From NCBI RefSeq assembly GCF_021531895.1, contig NZ_JAFBIX010000015.1:26172-90171 (forward strand): a stretch of DNA of 64,000 nt. Reading direction: 5' to 3'. Shown in pieces: positions 44,088 to 52,868 of this stretch (the stretch's first letter is position 1; each line of letters opens with the position of its first letter). The notes under the pieces are model-generated. The model was not told the origin of the DNA, did not search any database, and saw nothing but the letters and a program-made list of their open reading frames with translations. Source of the stretch: Faecalicatena contorta. Lineage in GTDB: Bacteria > Bacillota > Clostridia > Lachnospirales > Lachnospiraceae. Both the position numbers and the translations under genes were made by a program.

Positions 44088-45055
44088 TAGCGGAAAAAGT
44101 ATTTGCGGAAGGCGTGGCAAAGGATATTCGCAATTATCTTCCACCAGAATATGAAAATGCGGATTTTCAGGTCGTGCAGAAAAATAAAAATAATGGAGTT
44201 CAGTTAATAGGGGTACAGGTAAATCTCCCAGGTAAAGATTTAAGTCCGATTATTTATGTGGAACAATTCTTTGATGAAATCCGACAAGGGGAACCTGTTG
44301 AGCGTGTAATGAACAGGATTGCAAGTTGTATAGAGAAATCGAGCAGGGCTCCATTTATGAATAGCGGGATTGATCTGACAAACTATGATTCGTTAAAAGA
44401 GCATCTGGCAATTAAACTTGTGAACACACAGGCAAATCGAAAGATGCTGCAGGAAATGCCCCATGAAAATATTGAAGATTTATCTGCTATCTGCTATGTG
44501 GATTTTCCAGTAGATTCAGGAGAAGGAAAAGCAACCTTGGAGGTAAGAAATCAACATCTCAGCATTTGGAATATTGATGCAAAAAAAATATTTCAACAGG
44601 CAAGATCAAATACACAGCCTGTAAATACTCCGATTCTCCAGTCAATGAATGAAATAATGTTGAGTATTTTTAATGAAGAAGGACACTCAACAAACCTTTT
44701 AAATGAAAGTGTTGAATTTGGACTTCGTTCACATGATATGTTGTATGCACTTACGAATGCAGAAAAGCAATATGGGGCATCTATGATCACGCAGCCAGAA
44801 GTTTTAAATAAATTGGAACAACTTTTTCCAGAAGGATTTTATGTTTTACCGTCATCGGTGCATGAAGTTCTGATCGTTCCGGATAATGGAGAGATGGAAC
44901 CGAAAATGCTTGGTGAAATGGTACGAGAAGTAAATAAAAATGAAGTGGAACGACAGGAGGTTCTCTCAGACAGAGTTTACAGATACGATAAAGAAAAACA
45001 TCAGATTCGCCAGGAACCAGATTCTATACAGAAAGCAAAGGAGATGGAGCGTTGA
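44084..45055 (+). CDS. DUF5688 family protein
   Basis: 323-residue soluble protein resembling DUF5688, a family of unknown function spread on Firmicute mobile elements. Features seen: FQVVQKNKNNGVQLIGVQV near the start, PIIYVEQFFDEIRQGE, a central NxHLxxWNI segment and the late FYVLPSSVHEVLIVPDNGE, which is a typical core. AAAGGGGAAC precedes the ATG. The stop overlaps the TTG of mobC by four bases. Constant association with mobC and relaxase genes suggests a role in transfer or in regulation of the element. Confidence 0.8.
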   Translation: MIAEKVFAEGVAKDIRNYLPPEYENADFQVVQKNKNNGVQLIGVQVNLPGKDLSPIIYVEQFFDEIRQGEPVERVMNRIASCIEKSSRAPFMNSGIDLTNYDSLKEHLAIKLVNTQANRKMLQEMPHENIEDLSAICYVDFPVDSGEGKATLEVRNQHLSIWNIDAKKIFQQARSNTQPVNTPILQSMNEIMLSIFNEEGHSTNLLNESVEFGLRSHDMLYALTNAEKQYGASMITQPEVLNKLEQLFPEGFYVLPSSVHEVLIVPDNGEMEPKMLGEMVREVNKNEVERQEVLSDRVYRYDKEKHQIRQEPDSIQKAKEMER

Positions 45056-45390
45056 GAAAACGTAATGTAGCAATTCTTTTTCGGTTGAACAAAAAGGAAG
45101 CCGAGGCATTGGATAAGAAAGTAAAGAAAAGCGGACTGAACCGAGAAGCGTACCTGAGACAGTTAATCTCCGGTGTTGTTCCCAAAGATGCACCGCCGCC
45201 AGATTATTATTCTATGATGCGGGAACTTCACAAAATTGGAAATAACTTAAATCAGATTGCACAGAAAGCACATGTGTTAAATGTGGTAGATGTGCAGCGA
45301 TACGATCAGGAAGTGCAGAAGTTCAATGAAGCAGTCCGTAAGATTACAGAAGCAGTAATACTTCCGGAGAAAAACGAATCATGGCAGTGA
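45052..45390 (+). CDS. mobC: MobC-type relaxosome accessory protein
   Basis: 112 residues. The N-terminal ribbon-helix-helix-like part (RNVAILFRLNKKEAEALDKKVKKSGL) is followed by the family segment REAYLRQLISG and the helical MMRELHKIGNNLNQIAQKAH. MobC proteins bind oriT and open the strands for the relaxase encoded next. The TTG start overlaps the TGA of the DUF5688 gene, with AAGGAGATGGAG upstream. The stop overlaps the relaxase start by ten bases, so DUF5688, MobC and relaxase are co-translated. Confidence 0.9.
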   Translation: MRKRNVAILFRLNKKEAEALDKKVKKSGLNREAYLRQLISGVVPKDAPPPDYYSMMRELHKIGNNLNQIAQKAHVLNVVDVQRYDQEVQKFNEAVRKITEAVILPEKNESWQ

Positions 45391-46823
45391 CATCAATCTG
45401 GAGTATCAAAGGTTGGATAGGAAAAGTAATTAAGTATGCGGAGAACCCGGACAAGACGAAAGAGAACAATGAAGGGCAGATATCTGAGAATCAATCACAA
45501 TCCACACAGGGATTAGAGGATGTAATTACCTATGCGGTGAATACTGAAAAGACCAGACGGGGACAATCTGAATCTATGGAAAGGGAACTTGTCGGAGAAT
45601 CGGAAGAACTGATGGAACAGTATGTATCTGGAGTTAATTGTGCACCGACAACCGCCAGAGAAGAAATGATCGCAGTCAAAAAGCGTTTTGGAAAAGAGGA
45701 CGGAATTGTTGCATTTCATGGATACCAGTCTTTTGCACCGGGAGAATGTAATCCGGCAATGGCACATGAGATCGGAAAGAAGCTGGCAGAAGAATTGTGG
45801 GGCAGTCAGTATCAGGTATTGATTGCAACCCATTTGGATAAGGCAAATCATCTGCACAATCATTTTGTGGTGAACTCAGTTTCATTCCTTGACGGAAAAA
45901 GATACCACAGGACAAATCAGGATTATCGTGATATGCGAATGGTGTCGGACCGTTTATGTAAAGAATATCAGCTATCGGTTGTGCAACAGCCAGAACAGGG
46001 AAAAGGAAAACATTATGTCGAGTGGCAGGCAGAACAGGAAGGAAAGCCGAGTTATCACAGCATGGTAAAAGCAGATGTTGATGAAGCAATCCGAAAAGCG
46101 AGGACTGAAAAACAGTTCTTTTTTTATTTGCGGGAAAAAGGATATTCTTTTAAGTTTGGAAAAGACATTACCATTCGTCCAGAAGGGCGGGAGCGTGGTC
46201 TGAAGTTAAAGCGTAACTTTGGAGAGAATTATTCACTGGAAGCGATCCGGGTTCGGATTTTGGAAGAAAATGAATTACCTGCCGAGAAGAAACTTTCGGT
46301 TCGTAAGACTTACCGGATTCGGGTATCCGGCAACTTCAAGCAGACAAGAAAGATCGGAGGACTTCGGGGATTGTATCTGCATTACTGTTATCTTTTAGGA
46401 ATCCTACCGAAGAACCGCCCGTCAATGTCTGCCAAACAAATTCATGTATTGTTCCGAGAGGATTTATTAAAACTGAATACCATTTCCAAAGAGACAAAGC
46501 TGCTCTGCCACTATCACATTGATACTGCGGAGCAGCTTTTTTCGTTGAAAGACCGTTTGCAGAAACAAATGGAGCAGTGTGTGGAGGAGCGGAAACACTT
46601 GCGTTATAAGATTCGGGCAAACAGACCGGAAGAAGAAATACAGGAGCTGAAAGAACAGATCAAAGGTCTGACAGAAGAAATTGGAACGCTCAGAAGGGAG
46701 GTGGTGGTTTGCGATGGGATTGCCGCACGTTCCAAGGTGATTGAAGAAAAATTTAAGATGGTGCGGGAAGAAAAAGAGAAGAAGGAGGAACAAAGCCATG
46801 AACACATCAGGCGAAGCCGCTGA
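45381..46823 (+). CDS. MobP-type relaxase
   Basis: 480 residues. The relaxase domain lies at about 1-210: the N-terminal AVTSIWSIKGWIGKVIKYAENP start, a likely active tyrosine in that area, and the three-His metal site HLHNH (His157, 159, 161) within ATHLDKANHLHNHFVVNSV. The enzyme nicks oriT, stays bound to the 5' end and pilots the strand into the recipient. The C-terminal part (about 220-480) is basic and ends in a coiled coil with CVEERKHLRYKIRANRPEEE. It overlaps mobC upstream and pcfB downstream. Confidence 0.93.
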   Translation: MAVTSIWSIKGWIGKVIKYAENPDKTKENNEGQISENQSQSTQGLEDVITYAVNTEKTRRGQSESMERELVGESEELMEQYVSGVNCAPTTAREEMIAVKKRFGKEDGIVAFHGYQSFAPGECNPAMAHEIGKKLAEELWGSQYQVLIATHLDKANHLHNHFVVNSVSFLDGKRYHRTNQDYRDMRMVSDRLCKEYQLSVVQQPEQGKGKHYVEWQAEQEGKPSYHSMVKADVDEAIRKARTEKQFFFYLREKGYSFKFGKDITIRPEGRERGLKLKRNFGENYSLEAIRVRILEENELPAEKKLSVRKTYRIRVSGNFKQTRKIGGLRGLYLHYCYLLGILPKNRPSMSAKQIHVLFREDLLKLNTISKETKLLCHYHIDTAEQLFSLKDRLQKQMEQCVEERKHLRYKIRANRPEEEIQELKEQIKGLTEEIGTLRREVVVCDGIAARSKVIEEKFKMVREEKEKKEEQSHEHIRRSR

Positions 46824-47679
46824 CCAGGTGGTACGAATGTCTCTGGAAGTCGGTGAAGCTGCATTGAAAATCAGCGGTACAGGTGCGAAGCATCTGGCAG
46901 TGATGTTGTATGCAGTCTTAAAAGAGAAGAAAAAGACAAAAGGCAGGGCAAGACTTGAGACACTGGTCAAATCGGGTAGACCACTGACGGTGTTTTCAGT
47001 GAAAGAAAGTGACCTGAAGCAGTTTGTGCAGGAAGCAAAACGATATGGCGTGTTGTATTGTGCAGTCCGAAATCCTAAAGGAAGCAGTGACGGACTGGTA
47101 GATGTGATTGTAAAGGAAGAAGATGCACCAAGAATCAACCGTATCGTAGACAGATTCCAGTTCGCATCTGTTACAGAAGCGGCGAAGATTAAGACGGAAA
47201 TTGAACGGACACGTGCAGAAAAAGCGAAAGCCGGAAAATCGGAGAAGCAGGAAAAGAAACCGGAAAAGGTACAGATTCAGCAGGAAAAACAGGGACAGGC
47301 GGAGCCGGAGAAAGATTATCCACAGAAATCCAAGGAGGATCAGCTTATGGACGAGCTGTTTGGAGAGCCGGTGAAGAAAGAGGGGAAAGAGCAAAACCCC
47401 TCTTTGGCAAAGACAACCAAATCCCGTCTGTCCGAGCCTACCTCAAAGAAGCAAGAGAAAACCGCAGAGGGTACTTCTAAGTTATACGCTCCGGAAAAAC
47501 CAGAGAAACCATCGGTCAGAAAGGAACTCCGGGAGATACAGAATGCAAGGAAGAAAGAAGCGGAGCGGCGTGAGCATAGAAATGATCCGGTGAGAAATCA
47601 GGGCAATAAAGACCGGAATCAGATTCGCCACCAACAGCCACAACAGAAACGAAAACCAAGAAAAGGGAAAGAGAGGTAA
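46798..47679 (+). CDS. pcfB: PcfB family conjugation protein (DUF3801)
   Basis: 293 residues. The PcfB core is at about 5-140 (MSLEVGEAALKISGTGAKHL, then GRPLTVFSVKESDLKQF and YGVLYCAVRN), followed by a long Lys/Glu/Gln-rich disordered tail. In Enterococcus pCF10, PcfB helps bring substrate DNA to the coupling protein. The ATG at 46798 has GGAGG about 11 bases upstream and overlaps the relaxase by 26 bases; the TTG at 46741 is rejected. Relaxase, PcfB and the VirD4 protein downstream form the substrate-docking set. Confidence 0.9.
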   Translation: MNTSGEAADQVVRMSLEVGEAALKISGTGAKHLAVMLYAVLKEKKKTKGRARLETLVKSGRPLTVFSVKESDLKQFVQEAKRYGVLYCAVRNPKGSSDGLVDVIVKEEDAPRINRIVDRFQFASVTEAAKIKTEIERTRAEKAKAGKSEKQEKKPEKVQIQQEKQGQAEPEKDYPQKSKEDQLMDELFGEPVKKEGKEQNPSLAKTTKSRLSEPTSKKQEKTAEGTSKLYAPEKPEKPSVRKELREIQNARKKEAERREHRNDPVRNQGNKDRNQIRHQQPQQKRKPRKGKER

Positions 47680-47684
47680 ATTTT

Positions 47685-48659
47685 ATGGATAACAGTTTTG
47701 ATTCTTTATTAAATGTATCTGCCGTACCACAGGACGATAAGGTGCAGGCATTTATCGCAGAGAGCAAGAATAATCGGAACCGTTGCTATGAGTTATCAGA
47801 ACAGGTAACCGCACAGGTAGCGACAGATGGTCAAATGCTTCAGAAATATTTGGATGTACAGAGTACCTTTGACCGCTATACAGCCAATAATGCACTTCTG
47901 ATTCTGGCACAAAGACCAGATGCTCAGAAATTAGGTGATTATGGATACTGGAGAAGTCAGGGTACTTATGTGAAACGTGTGGAACGCCAGAGTCCGGTTT
48001 TGATTTTGGAGCCTGGAAAGAATTATGAGCGTGAAGACGGTTCGATGGGAACATTTTATAATGCGAAAAAGTTGTATGATATTTCGCAAACAACATTGAC
48101 AGATAAGCACATTGAAGAAGTTAAGCATGATGAGAGAAGCGTGATTCGTGCATTAGTAAGCAATCCTCCGGCAAATATTGTTGCAGCAGAGCCGGATCAG
48201 ATGCCTGATGAAAAGGGGGCATACTTTGAACCGGAAGAAAATTGTATTTATGTGAGAAAAGGCATGGATGCACAGGAAATTTTTCAGAGTCTTGTGCCGG
48301 AACTGGTATTTGCAGGATATGCAGAAGGCAATCCGCACTATGACCGGAATGAAGATGCATTCCATGCATATTGTGTGTCTTATATGTTGTCTAAAAAGTA
48401 TGGAATGGATATCAGCCAGTTTGATTTTACCCATGCACCAGAGTTCTTTGAAAATATGGAACCGCAGGAGGTAAGAGGGGAACTTTCCAAAGCGAGAGAT
48501 GCAGCCAATGCAATTTCCGGAAGAATGGCGAGAGTGTTGGAACAGGATAAAAATCTGAATTATCGCCAGCAGGGAAAGACAGAAGCTGAGCAGAAAGAAC
48601 CTGAAGCAAAAACAGGAGAACAGAAAGCACAGGAGCATGACCGGGGAGAAGCACGCTAG
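47685..48659 (+). CDS. ArdC-like protein (antirestriction / ssDNA-binding type)
   Basis: 324 residues. The ArdC-N-like signature is STFDRYTANNALLILAQRPDA, then YGYWRSQGTYVKR and PVLILEPG, at about 60-115. A zincin-like part follows (about 170-265), but the typical HExxH is not evident: ELVFAGYAEG stands where it might be expected. ArdC proteins bind single-stranded DNA and block restriction of the incoming strand. The tail is charged and disordered. Starts 6 bases after pcfB with GGGAAAGAGAGG upstream. Confidence 0.75.
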   Translation: MDNSFDSLLNVSAVPQDDKVQAFIAESKNNRNRCYELSEQVTAQVATDGQMLQKYLDVQSTFDRYTANNALLILAQRPDAQKLGDYGYWRSQGTYVKRVERQSPVLILEPGKNYEREDGSMGTFYNAKKLYDISQTTLTDKHIEEVKHDERSVIRALVSNPPANIVAAEPDQMPDEKGAYFEPEENCIYVRKGMDAQEIFQSLVPELVFAGYAEGNPHYDRNEDAFHAYCVSYMLSKKYGMDISQFDFTHAPEFFENMEPQEVRGELSKARDAANAISGRMARVLEQDKNLNYRQQGKTEAEQKEPEAKTGEQKAQEHDRGEAR

Positions 48660-48684
48660 GAAAATCAGGGAAGGAGAAAACGAA

Positions 48685-48888
48685 ATGAGCAGTGATACGA
48701 TTACGTTAGAACTGGATAAATATGAAAGCGGTGTGGTGTTCCATTCCCTGAAAGACAAGCGGAATCAGATGCTGAAAGAGGGAAAGGATACGGAGCTTGT
48801 CGATGATGTTCTGATGAAAGTCATTGAGAAAATCGAAGTACCGCCGGATAAAGGAAAGAGAGGACGCAGAAGCCATGAAGAACGATGA
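48685..48888 (+). CDS. Small ICE protein between the ArdC-like and VirD4 genes
   Basis: 67 residues, MSSDTITLELDKYESGVVFH then a helical charged body and a basic tail GKRGRRSHEER. AAGGAG precedes the ATG at 48685; the frame is open upstream but the region before is the end of the ArdC-like gene. It overlaps virD4 by 14 bases. No known function; the constant place next to the coupling protein suggests a partner. Confidence 0.7.
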   Translation: MSSDTITLELDKYESGVVFHSLKDKRNQMLKEGKDTELVDDVLMKVIEKIEVPPDKGKRGRRSHEER

Positions 48889-50671
48889 TGAGCAGAGTGG
48901 TCTGATACTGGCGTTGCTTGGAATTATCCCGGTTATCTGGTTTGCGTTACTTGTCGCACCTTATCTTTCGTCTGGTCTTATGGGGATTCTGGAAGGGGTC
49001 CCGGAAGCAATGAATCATCCGTTTTCGATTCAGTTATGTGGGGACAGTGTAAAAACTGTCCTTATTTTTTTTATGTCTTACGGCATGGGAATCGGGATTT
49101 ATCTTTCTACTAGGAAACATTACCGACGAGGTGAAGAACATGGTTCTGCAAAATGGGGAAATGTGAAGAAAATAAATCGCAGATACAAGGAGAAGCGGTT
49201 TACAAAAAATAAGTTGCTGACCATGCATGTGCAGATCAGTTATAACATGAGGAAACATTTGCGAAATGTATTGACGGTTGTAATTGGCGGTTCTGGTTCC
49301 GGAAAGACCAGATTTTTTGCAAAGCCGAATCTGATGCAGGCGAATACTTCTTTTGTGGTTTTAGATCCAAAAGGAGAAAATCTAAGAGATACCGGGTATC
49401 TTCTGGAAGAAAAAGGTTATGAAGTAAGAGTGCTTGACCTGATAAATATGGAAAAGAGCCATTGCTATAACCCGTTTGTATATCTGAAGGACGATAACGA
49501 TGTGCAGAGATTGGTAACGAACCTGTTCAAAGCGACTACACCAAAAGGCAGTCAGTCTAACGATCCATTTTGGGATACCGCAGCTTCTATGCTGTTGTTG
49601 GCACTGGTTTTCTTTCTGAAATATGAAGCACCGGAAGAAGAACAGAATTTCCCGATGGTAATGGAAATGTTACGTGCCGGAGAAGTCAGAGAGGACGATG
49701 ACCAGTACCAGTCACCGCTTGATGAATTGTTTGAACGGTTGGAAATGAAGAACCCGGAACATATTGCAGTAAAGTATTACAAAGATTATCACTCTGGTAG
49801 TGCAAAGACATTAAAGTCCATTCAGATTACACTTGCAGCAAGACTTGAGAAATTTAACTTATCCAGTCTGGCAGCACTGACTGCAACAGATGATTTAGAT
49901 CTGCCATCACTGGGAGAGCGGAAAGTGGCTTTATTTGCGTTAATCCCGGACAACGACACCAGTTATAACTTTCTGGTGTCAATATTGTATACCCAGTTAT
50001 TTCAGCAGTTGTTCTATCTGGCAGACCATAAATATGGCGGGAGACTTCCGATTCATGTGCATTTCCTCATGGACGAATTTGCAAATGTTTCACTGCCGGA
50101 TGACTTCGATAAGATTCTGTCCGTTATGCGTTCCAGAGAAGTGTCAGTCAGTATTATTTTGCAGAATCTAGCACAGTTAAAAGCACTGTTTGAAAAGCAA
50201 TGGGAAAGCATTATGGGAAACTGTGACGAATTTTTATATTTAGGTGGCAACGAGCAGGGGACGCATAAATATGTCAGCGAACTTCTGGGAAAGGCAACGA
50301 TTGACACGAACACCTATGGAAAGTCAACGGGACATTCCGGGAATTATTCCACCAATTATCAGAATACAGGGAGGGAGCTGATGACACCCGATGAAGTTCG
50401 CATGTTGGATAACCGATATGCGATTCTTTTTATTCGTGGAGAAAGACCAATTTTAGACGAGAAGTTCGATATTTTAAAACACCCCAATGTGGGACTTACA
50501 ACTGACGGGAATGGAAAGCCGTATCTGCATGGAGCAGTTGACCGGGCAGTGGCAAGTATCTTACTGGGAGACAGTCTGGAGGACGAGTTTGCTGATGATT
50601 CACTAGAAAGTGAAGGATACGAATTATTATCTGATGAAGATTTGGAAGAAATTATCCAGAAATATGAGTAA
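48875..50671 (+). CDS. virD4: VirD4/TraG/PcfC-type coupling protein (type IV secretion ATPase)
   Basis: 598 residues. Two N-terminal transmembrane helices (about 12-37 and 55-80) precede the RecA-like ATPase with Walker A GGSGSGKTR at about 137, VVLDPKGENLRDTG and Walker B HFLMDEFANVS. The all-alpha domain lies between, and a C-terminal acidic tail follows. It links the relaxase-DNA complex to the secretion channel at the cytoplasmic membrane. The ATG at 48875 follows AGAGAGGAC; the upstream in-frame ATG (48824) has no good site. Overlap with the previous gene indicates coupling. Confidence 0.95.
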   Translation: MKNDDEQSGLILALLGIIPVIWFALLVAPYLSSGLMGILEGVPEAMNHPFSIQLCGDSVKTVLIFFMSYGMGIGIYLSTRKHYRRGEEHGSAKWGNVKKINRRYKEKRFTKNKLLTMHVQISYNMRKHLRNVLTVVIGGSGSGKTRFFAKPNLMQANTSFVVLDPKGENLRDTGYLLEEKGYEVRVLDLINMEKSHCYNPFVYLKDDNDVQRLVTNLFKATTPKGSQSNDPFWDTAASMLLLALVFFLKYEAPEEEQNFPMVMEMLRAGEVREDDDQYQSPLDELFERLEMKNPEHIAVKYYKDYHSGSAKTLKSIQITLAARLEKFNLSSLAALTATDDLDLPSLGERKVALFALIPDNDTSYNFLVSILYTQLFQQLFYLADHKYGGRLPIHVHFLMDEFANVSLPDDFDKILSVMRSREVSVSIILQNLAQLKALFEKQWESIMGNCDEFLYLGGNEQGTHKYVSELLGKATIDTNTYGKSTGHSGNYSTNYQNTGRELMTPDEVRMLDNRYAILFIRGERPILDEKFDILKHPNVGLTTDGNGKPYLHGAVDRAVASILLGDSLEDEFADDSLESEGYELLSDEDLEEIIQKYE

Positions 50672-50704
50672 ATCCAAGAAAAATATATAGGAGGCTATCA
50701 AAAA

Positions 50705-51070
50705 ATGAAGTTAGATATGCGAAAAAAGCAGGAGAAGAAAGAAAGCACAAAAGTAACGAAGAAGCTGCCAATGACAGCAAAAATGAAACGTGCCATGGCA
50801 GTGTATATTGTCATGGTATTGATTATGACAGCAGGAGCAAGTACTGTATTTGCGGCAGACGATCCACTGACCGTAATCAATAATCTGTCCACATTTATCT
50901 TTGGACTGATTCGTGCTATCGGAATGATTTTACTGGGATTTGGAATTGTGCAGGTTGGTTTATCACTGAAATCTCACGATCCAAGTCAACGAGCCAATGG
51001 ATTCTTAACATTAGCAGGTGGTGTCATTATTACATTTGCAAAAGAAATCTTGAATTTGATTACGGGTTAA
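50705..51070 (+). CDS. Maff2-family membrane protein (VirB2-like candidate)
   Basis: 121 residues: basic N-terminus, signal-like hydrophobic segment ending FAADD (about 30-52), then two further membrane segments (about 60-85 and 98-118). This matches Maff2/TrbC-like small proteins that stand where the VirB2 pilin would be in Firmicute conjugation systems. AGGAGGCTATC precedes the ATG. A strong hairpin without T-run follows it, which would favour more of this mRNA than of the genes downstream, as expected for a structural subunit. Confidence 0.85.
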   Translation: MKLDMRKKQEKKESTKVTKKLPMTAKMKRAMAVYIVMVLIMTAGASTVFAADDPLTVINNLSTFIFGLIRAIGMILLGFGIVQVGLSLKSHDPSQRANGFLTLAGGVIITFAKEILNLITG

Positions 51071-51094
51071 GAAGAATAGAAAAATAAAAGAAAT

Positions 51095-51130
51095 GGGACG
51101 GTGCAGGCTCACATGGAGCCGCACCGTTCC
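51095..51130 (+). other. Strong hairpin between the Maff2 and VirB6-like genes
   Basis: GGGACGGTGC pairs with GCACCGTTCC (one G-T), continued by GGCTC/GAGCC with one bulged A and a 5-base loop; no T-run. Likely an mRNA processing or stability element, or an attenuator. Confidence 0.6.
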
Positions 51131-51155
51131 GACTAAGACAGGAGGTGTTTAGAAC

Positions 51156-51992
51156 GTGTCAGATAACTGGGTAGTACAGAACTTGCAAAATGCTTTGGAC
51201 ACCTGGAACAGTAAACTTGCGGAAATCTGGCAGATACTCACACAGTCGCCGGAGACCTTTAAGGGTGGCGGTATCTGGCAGGTGATTGTGCAGATCCATG
51301 GAGCATTGCAGGCAATCGGCTATGCTTTGTTAGTGCTTTTCTTTGTAGTCGGAGTGGTCAAGACTTGTGGCAGTTTCACAGAGGTAAAAAGACCGGAACA
51401 CGCATTGAAAATTTTTATACGCTTTGCGATTGCAAAAGGCGTAGTCACGTATGGATTGGAATTGATGATGGCACTTTTTAATATTGTACAGGGAGTAACG
51501 AGTACGATTATGAAGACAGCAGGATTTGGAAGTACGGAAGATACAGTATTACCGGACGAGATTATAAAGGCAGTAGAAGATTGTGGATTTTTTGAAAGTA
51601 TCCCACTATGGGCGGTGACACTGATCGGTGGACTGTTCATTACGGTATTGAGCTTCATTATGATTATGAGTGTATATGGAAGATTTTTTCGATTATATCT
51701 TTATACAGCCATTGCACCGATTCCGTTATCTTCCTTTGCAGGAGAACCAAGCCAGAATATCGGAAGAAGTTTTTTAAAGTCTTATGCAGCAGTGTGTCTG
51801 GAAGGAGCAATCGTGGTGCTTGCCTGCATTATTTTTTCACTATTTGCATCATCACCGCCAGTAGTTGATCCAGATGCAGCAGCAGTGACCATGGTGTGGA
51901 GTTATATCGGGGAATTGATTTTTAATATGCTTGTACTGGTCGGGGCAGTGAAAATGTCAGACCGAGTAGTACGGGAAATGATGGGATTATAA
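51156..51992 (+). CDS. VirB6/TrbL-like polytopic conjugation protein
   Basis: 278 residues with about six membrane segments (for example AIGYALLVLFFVVGVVKTC and LIGGLFITVLSFIMIMSVYG) and the family-like YTAIAPIPLSSFAGE, then SFLKSYAAVCLEGAIVV. Such CD0411-type proteins form the inner-membrane part of the channel. The GTG start is set by GGAGGTG 10 bases upstream. It is in an operon with the Maff2 gene, separated by the hairpin. Confidence 0.88.
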   Translation: MSDNWVVQNLQNALDTWNSKLAEIWQILTQSPETFKGGGIWQVIVQIHGALQAIGYALLVLFFVVGVVKTCGSFTEVKRPEHALKIFIRFAIAKGVVTYGLELMMALFNIVQGVTSTIMKTAGFGSTEDTVLPDEIIKAVEDCGFFESIPLWAVTLIGGLFITVLSFIMIMSVYGRFFRLYLYTAIAPIPLSSFAGEPSQNIGRSFLKSYAAVCLEGAIVVLACIIFSLFASSPPVVDPDAAAVTMVWSYIGELIFNMLVLVGAVKMSDRVVREMMGL

Positions 51993-52013
51993 AAAACAGA
52001 GTATGTTATGAGC

Positions 52014-52394
52014 CTATTCTACAATGTCTTTGCTGTCATTATATCTCATATTTCCCTGAGAGTCGAAATGAACAGAATCTAAAGGAATCCCTTTCTGTCT
52101 GGCACGAGAAATCTGGAATGACATATCGTCTTTCATAGCTTTGTAATATTGATGTTCCTGCCACTTGCGTCGCAGAGCAGAAATCCAACTGAGAACAGAA
52201 AAGGCAGTCAGCAGATAGAGGATTGCAAATGCAAGTTTCTCATGGCTTGCTGCCCATGGATTCAGAATCGTGGAAACAGCAAGGAAGTATAACAGTGGTA
52301 AGGTCAGATTTAATCTGGCAGCAATCCGAAACAGCAGAGAAATCAGGAATAGAGCAACGGTAACAACAAGTGAAATCATAACAGTGATTGGCAT
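52014..52394 (-). CDS. Antisense-oriented small membrane protein inside the transfer operon
   Basis: 126 residues on the minus strand, the only leftward gene in the ICE core. Three hydrophobic segments (about 3-22, 32-45, 55-72) precede a basic cytoplasmic tail. AAAGGGGGA lies 7-8 bases before the ATG and a TTGTTA-N17-TACACT promoter lies upstream, so it looks genuine. It is convergent with the VirB6-like gene (stop codons about 20 bases apart) and diverges from prgI. No family is recognised. Its transcript would run into the 3' end of the VirB6-like gene, so it may affect expression of the channel genes. Confidence 0.7.
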   Translation of the reverse strand: MPITVMISLVVTVALFLISLLFRIAARLNLTLPLLYFLAVSTILNPWAASHEKLAFAILYLLTAFSVLSWISALRRKWQEHQYYKAMKDDMSFQISRARQKGIPLDSVHFDSQGNMRYNDSKDIVE

Positions 52395-52421
52395 AGGTCA
52401 GTCCCCCTTTCATTTACCCAA

Positions 52422-52450
52422 AGTGTAACAGAACAGGAAAAATATAACAA
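52422..52450 (-). promoter_or_regulatory. Leftward promoter for the antisense membrane gene
   Basis: On the minus strand: TTGTTA (52450-52445), a 17-base spacer, TACACT (52427-52422). It lies between the divergent starts of the minus-strand gene and prgI. Confidence 0.5.
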
Positions 52451-52475
52451 ATGTGCGATTTGGAGGTGTATCGTT

Positions 52476-52868
52476 TTGGAAGTAAAAATTAACAAGGAAA
52501 TCAGGGATTACACGGAAGCAATCTTTTTCGGATTGTCCCTAAGACAGTTTATCTTTTCAGGATTAGCCTGCGGGATTGCCGTTGGGCTTTATTTTTTGCT
52601 TCACCCATACATGAGTATGGAAACAGTGAGTTGGATTTGTGTACTGGGAGCTGCCCCATGTGTAGTGTTCGGGTTTGTAAAATATCATGGAATGACAGCG
52701 GAGCAGTTTATCTGGGCATGGATTAAATCGGAAATCCTGATGCCGAAAAAACTGGTGTTCCGGTCAGAAAATCTTTATTTTGATGCGGTAGAACCAGTCA
52801 TTAAAAAATATGAGAAAGAAAGTCTGAAGAAGGAGGGACGCAAGAAAAATGATGAAAACGCTGAGTAA
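52476..52868 (+). CDS. prgI: PrgI family protein (VirB3-like)
   Basis: 130 residues with the PrgI pattern: EVKINKEIRDYTEAIFFGLS, then two adjacent membrane helices (about 25-45 and 50-68) and a basic tail. PrgI-type proteins join VirB4 at the membrane, and the gene overlaps virB4 by 20 bases. The TTG start has GGAGGTG at 7-8 bases and no ATG competes. Confidence 0.88.
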   Translation: MEVKINKEIRDYTEAIFFGLSLRQFIFSGLACGIAVGLYFLLHPYMSMETVSWICVLGAAPCVVFGFVKYHGMTAEQFIWAWIKSEILMPKKLVFRSENLYFDAVEPVIKKYEKESLKKEGRKKNDENAE

